Assembly: GCA_900078375.1 (NCBI GenBank)
Contig: FLQS01000045.1
Span: forward strand, 62,001-126,000
Origin: an uncultured Mycobacterium sp.
Lineage (GTDB): Bacteria; Actinomycetota; Actinomycetes; Mycobacteriales; Mycobacteriaceae
Direction of reading: 5' to 3'
Length of the DNA stretch: 64,000 nt
In this document: in pieces, positions 45,509 through 53,654 of the stretch
Numbering within the stretch: position 1 is the stretch's first letter
Layout of the letters: every line of letters starts with the position of its first letter
The notes under the pieces: generated by a model
What the model was told of the DNA's origin: nothing
The model's database searches: none
Seen by the model: the letters and a program-made list of their open reading frames with translations, nothing else
Position numbers and translations under genes: made by a program

Positions 45509-45906
45509 CGACGACCGCGGGCGGAATCCAGCGCGTACGCGCCACCGCCGGTGAACACCAGCAGCAGGAATCCGAAGCACATGGCGACGGCGAGTTCGCC
45601 GCCGTTGACGACCGGCCAGAAGCTCTTCTCGATGTGCTCGGTGAAGTAGGCGACGGCCATTTGCCCGCAGGCGATGAAGGCGGCGATCCGGGTGAACAGC
45701 CCGAGCGTGATCAGGCTGCCCAGAACAAGTTCCAGGATTCCGGCATACCAGTACGGCCAGGTGCCGGTGGGGATCGAAAGCTGTGCGGGCCAGTCGAATA
45801 CCTTCGACAGACCCTCGAAGAGGAACAGCAGTCCGAAGAAGATCCGGAACACGCTGAGGGCAGCAGGTGTATTGCGGTCGAGGCGAGCGTCAAGTCTCTG
45901 CGTCAT
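45505..45906 (-). CDS. DoxX-family membrane protein
   Basis: 133 residues with four predicted membrane helices (LSVFRIFFGLLFLFEGLSKV, ILELVLGSLITLGLF, AFIACGQMAVAYF, GELAVAMCFGFLLLVFTGGG) and the DoxX motif FEGLSKVFDW. Mycobacterial DoxX proteins have been linked to redox homeostasis with SodA and SseA. A TATCGT -10 lies seven bases before its ATG. Confidence 0.9.
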   Translation of the reverse strand: MTQRLDARLDRNTPAALSVFRIFFGLLFLFEGLSKVFDWPAQLSIPTGTWPYWYAGILELVLGSLITLGLFTRIAAFIACGQMAVAYFTEHIEKSFWPVVNGGELAVAMCFGFLLLVFTGGGAYALDSARGRR

Positions 45907-45913
45907 GGGAACA

Positions 45914-45919
45914 ACGATA
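45914..45919 (-). promoter_or_regulatory. -10 element TATCGT of the DoxX gene
   Basis: On the minus strand TATCGT lies seven bases before ATG at 45906, implying a leaderless transcript. Confidence 0.45.
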
Positions 45920-46016
45920 CGGTGCGAACAGACACTCTGCGGAGATGCCCTGAGGTCTCTGTGAAGCTGCTTGAGGCTCGGCTTGTTGACGCGAGCGGCG
46001 ATTAGGGTTCAGCTCT

Positions 46017-46295
46017 GTGCCGGGGTACACCGTCGCCAGATTGAAGCGACGCACGTCAGTTCGCGGCATTGTCACGCTCGTGTTCGCTGCGGTCGTCGCC
46101 GGCCTGTCGGTCGCGACGTTGCGTTATCACCCCGCCCCGCCTATCGAGGCCCCCCTCTCACCGGCGCACGTGTCCAGCGCCGCGGTTCCGCCTCCGCCAC
46201 CGACGATCATCGCGCCACCGCCGACGGTCAAACCCGTCGCCGGCCCGCCGCCCACGGCGCATCCGTCAGATCCGCCGAAGACCAAGACGCCGTAG
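46017..46295 (+). CDS. Small proline-rich membrane-anchored protein
   Basis: 92 residues from GTG at 46017. One N-terminal membrane helix (GIVTLVFAAVVAGLSVATL) after basic residues, then a proline-rich external tail (VPPPPPTIIAPPPTVKPVAG). A TAGGGT -10 candidate at 46003-46008 lies eight bases upstream. The codon use and promoter suggest a real gene. No function can be assigned; such tails may span or bind the cell wall. Confidence 0.6.
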   Translation: MPGYTVARLKRRTSVRGIVTLVFAAVVAGLSVATLRYHPAPPIEAPLSPAHVSSAAVPPPPPTIIAPPPTVKPVAGPPPTAHPSDPPKTKTP

Positions 46296-46325
46296 CGCCA
46301 ACACTTTCCGGCTAGAAAGACGAAA

Positions 46326-46354
46326 CCACCCGCACCGCATTGCGGCACGGGTGG
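46326..46354. terminator. Hairpin terminator between glnA1 and the proline-rich gene
   Basis: CCACCCG-ca-CCGC-att-GCGG-ca-CGGGTGG forms a long interrupted stem. On the minus strand it is followed by TTTCGTCTTTC, so it mainly serves glnA1, whose stop is 15 bp away. It could also end the plus-strand gene. Confidence 0.7.
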
Positions 46355-46368
46355 CTTCGTCAGTCGAC

Positions 46369-47805
46369 TTACACGTCGTAGTACAGCGCGAACTCGTACG
46401 GGTGAGGCCGGATCTGCACGGGCAGGATCTCGTTCTCCCGCTTGTAGGAGATGTAGGTCTCGATGAGATCCTCGGTGAACACGCCACCCTCGGTGAGGTA
46501 TTCGTGGTCCTCTTCGAGCTTGTCGATCACGGCCGACAGCGAAGTCGGCGCCTGCGGGATCGCAGCGGCCTCGTCCGGCGGCAGCTCGTAGAGGTCCTTG
46601 TCGACCGGGGTCAGCGGCTCGATCTTCTTCTTGATCCCGTCGATACCGGCCATCAACATCGCCGAGAACGCCAGGTACGGGTTGCCCGAGCTGTCCGGGC
46701 AACGGAACTCGAGGCGCTTGGCCTTCGGGTTGTTGCCGGTGATCGGGATACGCACGCAGGCAGAGCGGTTGCGCTGGCTGTACACCAGGTTGATCGGAGC
46801 CTCGTAGCCCGGCACCAGGCGCTTGTAGGAGTTCACCGTCGCGTTGGTGAACGCCAGCAGCGACGGCGCGTGGTGCAGGATGCCGCCGATGTAATGGCGG
46901 GCGATGTCCGACAGACCCGCGTAGCCGGCCTCGTCGTGGAACAACGGCTTGCCGTCCTTCCACAGCGACTGGTGGGCGTGCATGCCCGAACCGTTGTCAC
47001 CGAACAGCGGCTTGGGCATGAAGGTGACGGTCTTGCCGTTCGCCCAGGCGGTGTTCTTGATGATGTATTTGAACAGCAGCACATCGTCGGCCGCGGCCAG
47101 CAGCGTGTTGAACTTGTAGTTGATCTCGGCCTGGCCGGCGGTGCCTACCTCGTGGTGACCGCGCTCCAGCGTGAAGCCCGCGTTCTGCAGGTTCGTGGCC
47201 ATCTCGTCGCGCAGATCGACGTAGTGGTCGTAGGGCGCGACGGGGAAATAGCCACCCTTGGGGCGGACCTTATAACCGCGGTTGGCCGAGCCGTCAGCCT
47301 CGAACGGCTCACCGGTGTTCCACCAGCCCGACTCGGAGTCGACCTCGTAGAAGGTGCCATTGATCTTCGAATCGAACGACACCGAGTCGAAGATGTAGAA
47401 CTCGGCCTCGGCACCGAAGTACGCGGTGTCGGCGATGCCGGTGCTGGCCAGGTAGTTCTCGGCCTTGCGGGCGACGTTGCGGGGGTCGCGCGAGTAAGCC
47501 TCGCGGGTGAACGGGTCGTGCACAAAGAAGTTCAGGTTCAGCGTCTTGGCGGCGCGGAACGGGTCGATACGCGCGGTCTCGGGGTCCGGCAACAGCATCA
47601 TGTCGGACTCGTGGATGGACTGGAAGCCGCGCACGGACGAACCGTCGAACGCGAGGCCGTCCTCGAACACGCTCTCGTCGAACGCGGAGGCGGGGATGGA
47701 GAAGTGCTGGACCACGCCGGGCAGATCGCAGAACCGGATGTCGACGTACTCGACCTTCTCGTCTTTGATCAGCTTGAACAGGTCGTCAGCGTTCTTTTCT
47801 GCCAC
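46369..47805 (-). CDS. glnA1: Glutamine synthetase type I
   Basis: 478 residues from GTG at 47805 with ribosome site AAGGAGA. The main ammonium-assimilating enzyme. Signatures: [24 protein letters not shown], the ATP-site [29 protein letters not shown], and the adenylylation loop [15 protein letters not shown] with the target tyrosine. Control by the glnE product is therefore expected. In tuberculosis it is abundantly released outside the cell. A GlnR-like site lies in the 181-bp upstream region. Confidence 0.97.
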   Translation of the reverse strand: MAEKNADDLFKLIKDEKVEYVDIRFCDLPGVVQHFSIPASAFDESVFEDGLAFDGSSVRGFQSIHESDMMLLPDPETARIDPFRAAKTLNLNFFVHDPFTREAYSRDPRNVARKAENYLASTGIADTAYFGAEAEFYIFDSVSFDSKINGTFYEVDSESGWWNTGEPFEADGSANRGYKVRPKGGYFPVAPYDHYVDLRDEMATNLQNAGFTLERGHHEVGTAGQAEINYKFNTLLAAADDVLLFKYIIKNTAWANGKTVTFMPKPLFGDNGSGMHAHQSLWKDGKPLFHDEAGYAGLSDIARHYIGGILHHAPSLLAFTNATVNSYKRLVPGYEAPINLVYSQRNRSACVRIPITGNNPKAKRLEFRCPDSSGNPYLAFSAMLMAGIDGIKKKIEPLTPVDKDLYELPPDEAAAIPQAPTSLSAVIDKLEEDHEYLTEGGVFTEDLIETYISYKRENEILPVQIRPHPYEFALYYDV

Positions 47806-47859
47806 TTACTAATCTCCTTCGGTGCAGCCGGTTTTTGCGCAGGTCTCGGCAATGGGTTT

Positions 47860-47876
47860 GTTAACCCGCGGTTGAC
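47860..47876 (-). promoter_or_regulatory. Candidate GlnR-type operator of glnA1
   Basis: GTTAACCCGCGGTTGAC, read on the coding strand as GTCAAC-cgcggg-TTAAC, has two AAC-type half-sites with a six-base spacer, like the site before glnA2. It lies about 55 bp upstream of the glnA1 start. Further upstream, GTTGAT...CATCAA (47885-47906) may be a second element. Confidence 0.4.
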
Positions 47877-47974
47877 GCTATGAAGTTGATGTTGCCTGCC
47901 CATCAAGCTCATGTTGCGCCGACGTTACGCATCCTAGGTGGCGGTGTGACGCGGAACGCCGGCCGAGGCCCGCA

Positions 47975-47980
47975 TATCCT
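47975..47980 (+). promoter_or_regulatory. -10 element TATCCT of the RDD gene
   Basis: TATCCT lies six bases before ATG at 47987, pointing to a leaderless transcript divergent from glnA1. Confidence 0.45.
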
Positions 47981-47986
47981 GGGGCG

Positions 47987-48451
47987 ATGGCGCGTGAGAT
48001 CGGATCCTGGCTGTCCGGACCGGAGGGGCTCAGTCCTGATGACGAGGCGGGATGGCCGGGCCAGGCCCTCGGCCTGCCGGAGTCCGGGCCGGGTTCGCTG
48101 GCGCGGATGGGCCGGCGGTTCCTGGCGCTGCTGATCGACTGGTTGATCGCCTATGGGCTGGCCGCGCTCGGGATGACGGTGGGAATCATCAGCATCGCCA
48201 CGCTGTCGACGGCGGTGCTGGCGATCTGGTTCGTCCTGGGTGTGCTGTCGGTGAGGTTGTTCGGGTTCACCCCTGGGCAGTACGCGCTGGGGTTGATGGT
48301 GGTATCGGTCGACAATCGCCAGCACGTGGGAACCGGGCGGGCGATCGCGCGGGGCCTGCTGCTGTCCCTGGTGATCCCGGGGTTGTTCACCGACGCTGAC
48401 GGCCGCGGTCTGCAAGACAAGTTCACCGCGACGGCCGTCGTTCGCCGCTGA
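47987..48451 (+). CDS. RDD-family membrane protein (Rv2219A-type)
   Basis: 154 residues. A 40-residue acidic cytoplasmic lead (SWLSGPEGLSPDDEAG) precedes the RDD domain: GRRFLALLIDWLIAYGLAAL, IWFVLGVLSVRLFGFTPGQY and the C-terminal RGLLLSLVIPGLFTDADGRG. Three membrane segments are expected. Some RDD proteins act in ion exchange; the role here is unknown. It is divergent from glnA1 as in H37Rv. Confidence 0.88.
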   Translation: MAREIGSWLSGPEGLSPDDEAGWPGQALGLPESGPGSLARMGRRFLALLIDWLIAYGLAALGMTVGIISIATLSTAVLAIWFVLGVLSVRLFGFTPGQYALGLMVVSVDNRQHVGTGRAIARGLLLSLVIPGLFTDADGRGLQDKFTATAVVRR

Positions 48452-48453
48452 AT

Positions 48454-48520
48454 ACCGTTGAGTGAGCACTCGCGCGCGAGGTCACTCGAACTTCGTGTGC
48501 GTGGCCGCTCACTCAACGGT
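48454..48520. repeat. Long interrupted inverted repeat between convergent genes
   Basis: ACCGTTGAGTGAGC (48454-48467) and GCTCACTCAACGGT (48507-48520) are perfect 14-bp arms around a 39-nt spacer, which itself contains the palindrome CTCGCGCGCGAG. It fills the gap between the RDD and amidohydrolase stop codons, so it may be a bidirectional terminator, but the length and inner palindrome also suit a dispersed REP-like element. Confidence 0.6.
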
Positions 48521-48525
48521 CGGGG

Positions 48526-50283
48526 CTAAACCTGGTGTCGCACTTTGCCGTTCATCATCGTCATAATGATGATCGCCCGGTGGATATCGTGTGGGTCGAC
48601 CTCGAAGATGTTGGTATCCAACATGATGAGGTCGGCCCGCTTGCCCACCTCGACCGAGCCGACCAAGGCGTCCAGCCGGATCTGGTAGGCCGCGCCCATG
48701 GTGTTGGCATGCACTGCCTCCTCGACGCTGAGCCGCTGATCGGCCGGTGCCAGCACGGGCGCGTTCGGCTCGCCGATCAGCTGACGGGTCACCCCGATCT
48801 GGATGGATTCCAGCGGCTTGTACGTGGAGAAGTACCCGGCGGCAGGCCAGTCGGTGCCCAGTGAAATGCGGCCACCGGAACGCAGGACGTCCTGCGTCCG
48901 ATAGAACCGATCCTGCCGGGGCCGCCCGTAGCGCGCGGCCATGTTCTGCACGGTGTCGGGATCGGCCGACATCCAGTTCGCCGAGAACTGTGCGATCACA
49001 CCGAGTTTGCCGAACCGCTGGCTGTCGGGATCCTCGACATACACCAGATGGGCGATGGTGTGTCTGCGGTCCCGCGCCGGATTGGCCGCGATCGTCGCCT
49101 CGATGGAATCCAGCGTCGTGCGCGCCGTGCGTTCGCCGCACGCATGGACATGGACGTCGAACCCGGCGGCGTCGACCTCGCGGATCAGTTGGTGCCACTG
49201 CCCTTCGGTGAACGGCGATCCGCCGATCGAATCGGGCTTGTCGGCGTACGGCTCGATGAGCCAGGCCGTGTATCCGCCCTGGGTGCCGTCGCCGATCACC
49301 TTCACCACGCCGACGTTGACCAGCTCGGACGAGATCTGGTTGCGGATATCGGTGAGCTTCGCCACCGCATCGTCGACCGGCGGGGACTTCACGCTGTACG
49401 AGGCGACCACCCGGAACGGCAGCTTCCCGCGCTGCTCCAAATCGGTGTACAGGGCGATCAGCGCGCCTTGGTCATCGCCGATCGGCGGCACCCCGGCATC
49501 GAACACCGAGGTGATCCCCGCGGCCGAGGCTTTGGGCAGCCACGTCTCCAGCAGCATTTGCATCGAGTGGGGCGAGATCGGGTCGACGGCGTTGACCAGG
49601 CTCAGAACCGCATCGACCTCGAGCACATAGCCGGTGGGCTCGCCGTGGACATCCCGCACGTAGTAACTGAACCCGGGAATCGGATCCGGGGTGTCGCGGC
49701 CGACACCGGCCTTCTCCAGCGCCTTACTGTTGGCCCACATGCTGTGGCCGTCGATGGCGAAGAAGAATCCGGGCCGGTCGGGCAGCACCCGGTCCAGCTC
49801 GCCGCGCGTCGGCCCCTCGGGCCCGAACATGTCCACCCGCCAACCGAATCCGCGCACCGGCCCGTCGGGATGTTCCTTTGCGTACGCGGCGATCGCAGCC
49901 AGCGCGTCCTCGCCGGTCGGCACCTGCAGGTCGACGCCACTGGTGAGAAACGCGCCGAGGAACGGGTGGATGTGGCCTTCGACGAACCCCGGCAGCAGCA
50001 GGTTGCCCTTGAGGTCGACGACGTGGGTGTCGGGTCCCTCGAGCGCCTTCGCGCCGGCCTCGTCGCCGACATAGGTGATCGTGTTTCCGGTGACGGCCAC
50101 CGCCTGCGCCCACGGCTGGGCGGGCGAGACGGTGTAGATCCGACCGTTACGGAACACGAAGTCAGCCGTCTTCTTACCGACCGCGACCGCCGTCACCGCC
50201 ACCGCCCGAAACGCCGAGCGCCGCGTCAGGGCGCCGGTACCTAGGGCGCTGAAATGCGGCGCCCATTCACAGGCGGTACACAA
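48526..50283 (-). CDS. Amidohydrolase 3 family protein with CxxC/twin-arginine N-terminus
   Basis: 585 residues. The unusual N-terminus MCTACEWAPHFS carries a CxxC, followed by LTRRSAFRAVAVTAVAV, which looks like a weak twin-arginine signal. The hydrolase domain follows: NGRIYTVSPAQPWAQAVAV, metal-site LPGFVEGHIHPFLG, VHVHACGERTARTTLDSIEA, HTIAHLVYV, the late Asp in SLGTDWPAAG and VGKRADLIMLD. It should hydrolyse a C-N bond using metal; the substrate is unknown. The convergent RDD gene is separated by the long inverted repeat. Confidence 0.88.
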   Translation of the reverse strand: MCTACEWAPHFSALGTGALTRRSAFRAVAVTAVAVGKKTADFVFRNGRIYTVSPAQPWAQAVAVTGNTITYVGDEAGAKALEGPDTHVVDLKGNLLLPGFVEGHIHPFLGAFLTSGVDLQVPTGEDALAAIAAYAKEHPDGPVRGFGWRVDMFGPEGPTRGELDRVLPDRPGFFFAIDGHSMWANSKALEKAGVGRDTPDPIPGFSYYVRDVHGEPTGYVLEVDAVLSLVNAVDPISPHSMQMLLETWLPKASAAGITSVFDAGVPPIGDDQGALIALYTDLEQRGKLPFRVVASYSVKSPPVDDAVAKLTDIRNQISSELVNVGVVKVIGDGTQGGYTAWLIEPYADKPDSIGGSPFTEGQWHQLIREVDAAGFDVHVHACGERTARTTLDSIEATIAANPARDRRHTIAHLVYVEDPDSQRFGKLGVIAQFSANWMSADPDTVQNMAARYGRPRQDRFYRTQDVLRSGGRISLGTDWPAAGYFSTYKPLESIQIGVTRQLIGEPNAPVLAPADQRLSVEEAVHANTMGAAYQIRLDALVGSVEVGKRADLIMLDTNIFEVDPHDIHRAIIIMTMMNGKVRHQV

Positions 50284-50305
50284 AAGAACTGGCCCCCCAA
50301 GCCCG

Positions 50306-51058
50306 TCAGCGCCTCCGCACCGTGCGTTGGATGCCCTTCATCTTTGCCTGCGCGGGCAGCGGCCCCTTGGGCATCGCCGCCGGACCCATCCGGGTGCCCA
50401 GCGCGGTGAGCTTGGACTCCAGCGAGTCCATCTGCTTGACGGTGATATTGGCCGGCAGTTTGGTCAGGTGCCGCTCGAGCTTGGACAGCGGCACCTCGCC
50501 CTCGCCGTTGCCGACGATCACGTCGTAGATCGGGATGTCACCGACCAGCCGGGCGGTGCGCTTCTTCTCCTGCGCCAGGAGCGGCCGCACCCGCGCGGGG
50601 GAACCCTCGGCGACGAAGATCACGCCGGGCCGTCCGATCACCCGGTGCACCGCATCGAAGTGACCGGTGGCCGCCACCCCCGGGGTCACCCGCCATTTGC
50701 CGCGCAGGTTGTCCAGGGCCCAGGCCGCTGCGCCGGTCTGGCCCTCAGCCTTGGTGAACACCGACTTCTGTGCGCGTCGGCCAAAGATGATGAACGCCAC
50801 CAGCGCGCCCAGCACCACTCCCAACGGGATCAGCATGTACATGGTGAACCCGCCGACCAGCACCCCGGCCACCACGGCAGCGGCCACGATCAGCACGAAT
50901 GCACCGATCATGTAGGGGAGCAGCCGCTTGTCTTCCTTGCGCTGCATCTGGAACGCCTGCCACAGCTGGCTGCGGCGCTGCTTGGCAGCGGCCTTGCTGG
51001 CAGCCTTCGCCTCGGCCTTGGCCGCCTTGTCCTGGGCAGCGTTGCGGGATTTCGCCAT
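50306..51058 (-). CDS. DUF4191 membrane protein (Rv2219-type)
   Basis: 250 residues from ATG at 51058. A Lys/Ala-rich N-terminus (AQDKAAKAEAKAASKAAAK) is followed by LWQAFQMQRKEDKRLLPYMI, two membrane helices (GAFVLIVAAAVVAGVLVG, MLIPLGVVLGALVAFIIFG) and a cytoplasmic domain (GQTGAAAWALDNLRGKW, VGRPGVIFVAEG-like RPGVIFVAEGSPARV). Conserved in mycobacteria next to lipA; function unknown, although the location suggests a link to lipoate or envelope processes. Confidence 0.9.
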   Translation of the reverse strand: MAKSRNAAQDKAAKAEAKAASKAAAKQRRSQLWQAFQMQRKEDKRLLPYMIGAFVLIVAAAVVAGVLVGGFTMYMLIPLGVVLGALVAFIIFGRRAQKSVFTKAEGQTGAAAWALDNLRGKWRVTPGVAATGHFDAVHRVIGRPGVIFVAEGSPARVRPLLAQEKKRTARLVGDIPIYDVIVGNGEGEVPLSKLERHLTKLPANITVKQMDSLESKLTALGTRMGPAAMPKGPLPAQAKMKGIQRTVRRR

Positions 51059-51100
51059 AACTACCAAGAATACGGGGCCGCGATCAGCGTGACGCCGCGG

Positions 51101-52033
51101 TCACCGCGTGAGCTTGTGCGCCGCCGCTGCCTGCTGGTACAGCCGGCCCGCGCGATAGGAGGAGCGCACCAGCGGCCCGGACAGCACCCCGGCGAATCCC
51201 AGCCCCTCGGCGTAGGTGGCCAAGTCGACAAACTCCTCGGGCTTGACCCAGCGCTCCACCGGGTGATGACGCACCGAGGGGCGCAGGTATTGGGTGATCG
51301 TGACGATGTCGCACCCGGCGCCGTGCAGATCGGCCAGCGCGGTGTGCACCTCGTCGATGGTTTCGCCCATGCCCAGGATCAGGTTGCTCTTGGTGACCAG
51401 TGCGGCCTCGCGGGCGGCGGTCAGCACGTCGAGGCTGCGCTGGTAGCGGAATGCCGGACGGATCCGCTTGAAGATCCGGGGCACCGTCTCCACGTTGTGC
51501 GCGAACACTTCCGGCCGCGAGTCGAACACCTCGCGCAGCAGTTCCGGCTCGCCGTTGAAGTCCGGGGCCAACAGCTCCACCCCGGTGGCCGGGTTGAGTT
51601 CCTTGATGGCGCGCACCGTTTCGGCGTACAGCCACGCCCCGCCGTCGGGCAGGTCATCGCGGGCCACGCCGGTCACCGTCGCGTAGCGCAGCCCCATCGC
51701 GGCGACGCTCTCGGCCACCCGGCGCGGCTCGTCACGATCCAGCTCCGCGGGCTTACCGGTGTCGATCTGGCAGAAATCACAGCGCCGAGTGCACTGCTCG
51801 CCGCCGATGAGGAACGTCGCCTCCCGGTCTTCCCAGCACTCGAAGATGTTGGGACAGCCCGCTTCCTCGCACACGGTATGCAAACCCTCACGCTTGACCA
51901 GCGCCTTCAGGTTCGTGTACTCCGGCCCCATTCGGGCCCGGGTCTTGATCCACGGCGGCTTGCGCTCGATCGGCGTCTCCGCGTTGCGGACCTCCAGGCG
52001 CAGCAGCTTGCGGCCGGCCGGTTCAACGCTCAC
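51101..52033 (-). CDS. lipA: Lipoyl synthase
   Basis: 310 residues. A radical-SAM enzyme that inserts two sulfurs into octanoyl-protein. The radical-SAM cluster motif is CTRRCDFC and the auxiliary cluster motif is [12 protein letters not shown] upstream; the C-terminal [10 protein letters not shown] supplies the conserved serine. The start overlaps the lipB stop by 4 bp, giving the coupled order lipB-lipA. Confidence 0.97.
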   Translation of the reverse strand: MSVEPAGRKLLRLEVRNAETPIERKPPWIKTRARMGPEYTNLKALVKREGLHTVCEEAGCPNIFECWEDREATFLIGGEQCTRRCDFCQIDTGKPAELDRDEPRRVAESVAAMGLRYATVTGVARDDLPDGGAWLYAETVRAIKELNPATGVELLAPDFNGEPELLREVFDSRPEVFAHNVETVPRIFKRIRPAFRYQRSLDVLTAAREAALVTKSNLILGMGETIDEVHTALADLHGAGCDIVTITQYLRPSVRHHPVERWVKPEEFVDLATYAEGLGFAGVLSGPLVRSSYRAGRLYQQAAAAHKLTR

Positions 52034-52716
52034 AAGGGCGATGCTACGTGAGTCGAGACGGGCAGGCGCCCGTCGAGTGCGTCACACACCGTCTCGGCGA
52101 CGCGGGCCCGGACGTCCTCGACACCGACGTGCCGGCCAAGTTCCGCCGACAGCGAGGTAACCCCGGCATCGGAGATTCCGCACGGCACGATCGTCGAATA
52201 CGCCTGCAGGTCGCAGTCGCAGTTCAGGGCGAACCCGTGCAACGTCGTCCCGCGGGCCACCCGAATGCCGATCGCGGCGATCTTGCGGGCCGGGCGAGCA
52301 CCCTGGCTGGGTAGCCACACCCCGGAGCGGCCGTCCACCCGGCCGGCGTCGACCCCGAAGTCGGCGCACACGCGGATCAGTGATTCCTCAAGGCGCCGAA
52401 CAAAATTCACCACATCGAGCGGTTCGGCCAGGCCGATCACCGGATAGCCCACCAACTGTCCGGGGCCGTGCCAGGTGATCTTGCCGCCACGATCGGTGTC
52501 GATGACAGGGGTGCCGTCCATCGGCCGTTCGTGGGCTTCGGTGCGCTTGCCCGCGGTGTAGACCGCGGGATGCTCCAGCAACAGCAGCGTGTCGGGGCCA
52601 CCGGCCACCCGGGCGTCGGCCACCTCGCGCTGCAGCTCCCAGGCGGTCAGGTAGTCGATGGTGCCCAGCTGTCGCACCTGCAGGCCCGCTGAGCTGGATC
52701 GGATGGACTGCCGCAC
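52030..52716 (-). CDS. lipB: Octanoyl-(acyl carrier protein) protein transferase
   Basis: 228 residues. It moves octanoyl groups from acyl carrier protein to lipoyl domains. Signatures are [37 protein letters not shown], the catalytic lysine in [11 protein letters not shown] and the catalytic cysteine in [13 protein letters not shown]. Coupled to lipA; its likely acceptor protein dlaT is two genes upstream in the same direction. Confidence 0.97.
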   Translation of the reverse strand: MRQSIRSSSAGLQVRQLGTIDYLTAWELQREVADARVAGGPDTLLLLEHPAVYTAGKRTEAHERPMDGTPVIDTDRGGKITWHGPGQLVGYPVIGLAEPLDVVNFVRRLEESLIRVCADFGVDAGRVDGRSGVWLPSQGARPARKIAAIGIRVARGTTLHGFALNCDCDLQAYSTIVPCGISDAGVTSLSAELGRHVGVEDVRARVAETVCDALDGRLPVSTHVASPL

Positions 52717-52729
52717 CCAGTCGACGGTA

Positions 52730-53650
52730 CTACGCAGAGGCGGACGCGGTGGCGTAGGCCAGTGCCTCGCCGATGGTGTTGTGGTGGAAGACGAATCCCG
52801 CCCGCTCCAGCGCGGCGGGGATGGCCCGTTGACCGTCGAGCAGCCCCTCGTCGGCGAACTCGCCGAGCAGGGTGCGCAACGCGAACCCGGGCACCAGTAA
52901 CGGGGTCGGCCGGTTCAGCGCCCGGCCCAGTGCCGCGGTGAACTCCGAGTTGGTCACCGGCGCCGGTCCGGTGAAGTTCACCGGACCGGAGAGCTCGTCG
53001 TTGTTGATCGCGAACAGCAGCCCGCGGATCTCGTCCTCGAGGCTGATCCACGGCATGTACTGCCGCCCGCTGCCCAGCCGGGCGCCCAGGCCCAGCGCGA
53101 ACAGCGGACGCAGCCGAGCCAGCACACCGCCGCTGGGGGAGAGCACCAACCCGGAGCGCGCCAGCACCACGCGAGCCCCCGCATCCTCGGCGGCCAGCGC
53201 CGCGGACTCCCAGTCGATACAGAGCCGGGCAAGGAAACCCGCTCCGGCAGGGGCGGTTTCGTCGACGACCCGGCCGCGGGTATCGCCGTAATAGCCGACC
53301 GCGCTGGCATTGATGAGTACCGGGACGCCGGCGTCGGCGACTGCGACGGAGATCACCTCGGTGGGGCCGATGCGGCTGTCGCGCAGGCTCTGCTTGAACG
53401 CGCCCGACCACCGCTTCTCACCGATGTTCACCCCGCAGAGGTTGATCACCGCGTCGACGCCCTCCAAGCCGGCGGGATCGAACTCGCCGCTGTCGGGATT
53501 CCAGTGCAGCTCGTCGCTGTTGGCCGGCGCCCGGCGCACAATGCGCACCACACGGTGGTCGGCGGCGCGCAGCGCTGACACCAACGCCGAACCAATGAGG
53601 CCGGACGAACCGGCGATCGCAACAACGAGCCCCTCTACTGGCTGGCCCAT
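52730..53650 (-). CDS. TIGR01777-type epimerase/SDR (Rv2216-type)
   Basis: 306 residues. NAD(P)-binding Rossmann motif [18 protein letters not shown] at the N-terminus, [33 protein letters not shown] with the YxxxK-like Tyr region, and [19 protein letters not shown] near the C-terminus, all typical of the SulA/YfcH group. Substrate unknown. It sits between dlaT and lipB, 4 bp after the dlaT stop, suggesting an operon. Confidence 0.92.
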   Translation of the reverse strand: MGQPVEGLVVAIAGSSGLIGSALVSALRAADHRVVRIVRRAPANSDELHWNPDSGEFDPAGLEGVDAVINLCGVNIGEKRWSGAFKQSLRDSRIGPTEVISVAVADAGVPVLINASAVGYYGDTRGRVVDETAPAGAGFLARLCIDWESAALAAEDAGARVVLARSGLVLSPSGGVLARLRPLFALGLGARLGSGRQYMPWISLEDEIRGLLFAINNDELSGPVNFTGPAPVTNSEFTAALGRALNRPTPLLVPGFALRTLLGEFADEGLLDGQRAIPAALERAGFVFHHNTIGEALAYATASASA

Positions 53651-53654
53651 GGCG

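Noticed and set aside
46069-47883. 604-residue plus-strand frame opposite glnA1
   Set aside because: Antisense shadow of glnA1 in high-GC DNA; no recognisable domain and rich in Arg/Val/Gly.
50327-52051. 574-residue plus-strand frame opposite DUF4191 and lipA
   Set aside because: Covers two genes with certain assignments on the other strand; no motif.
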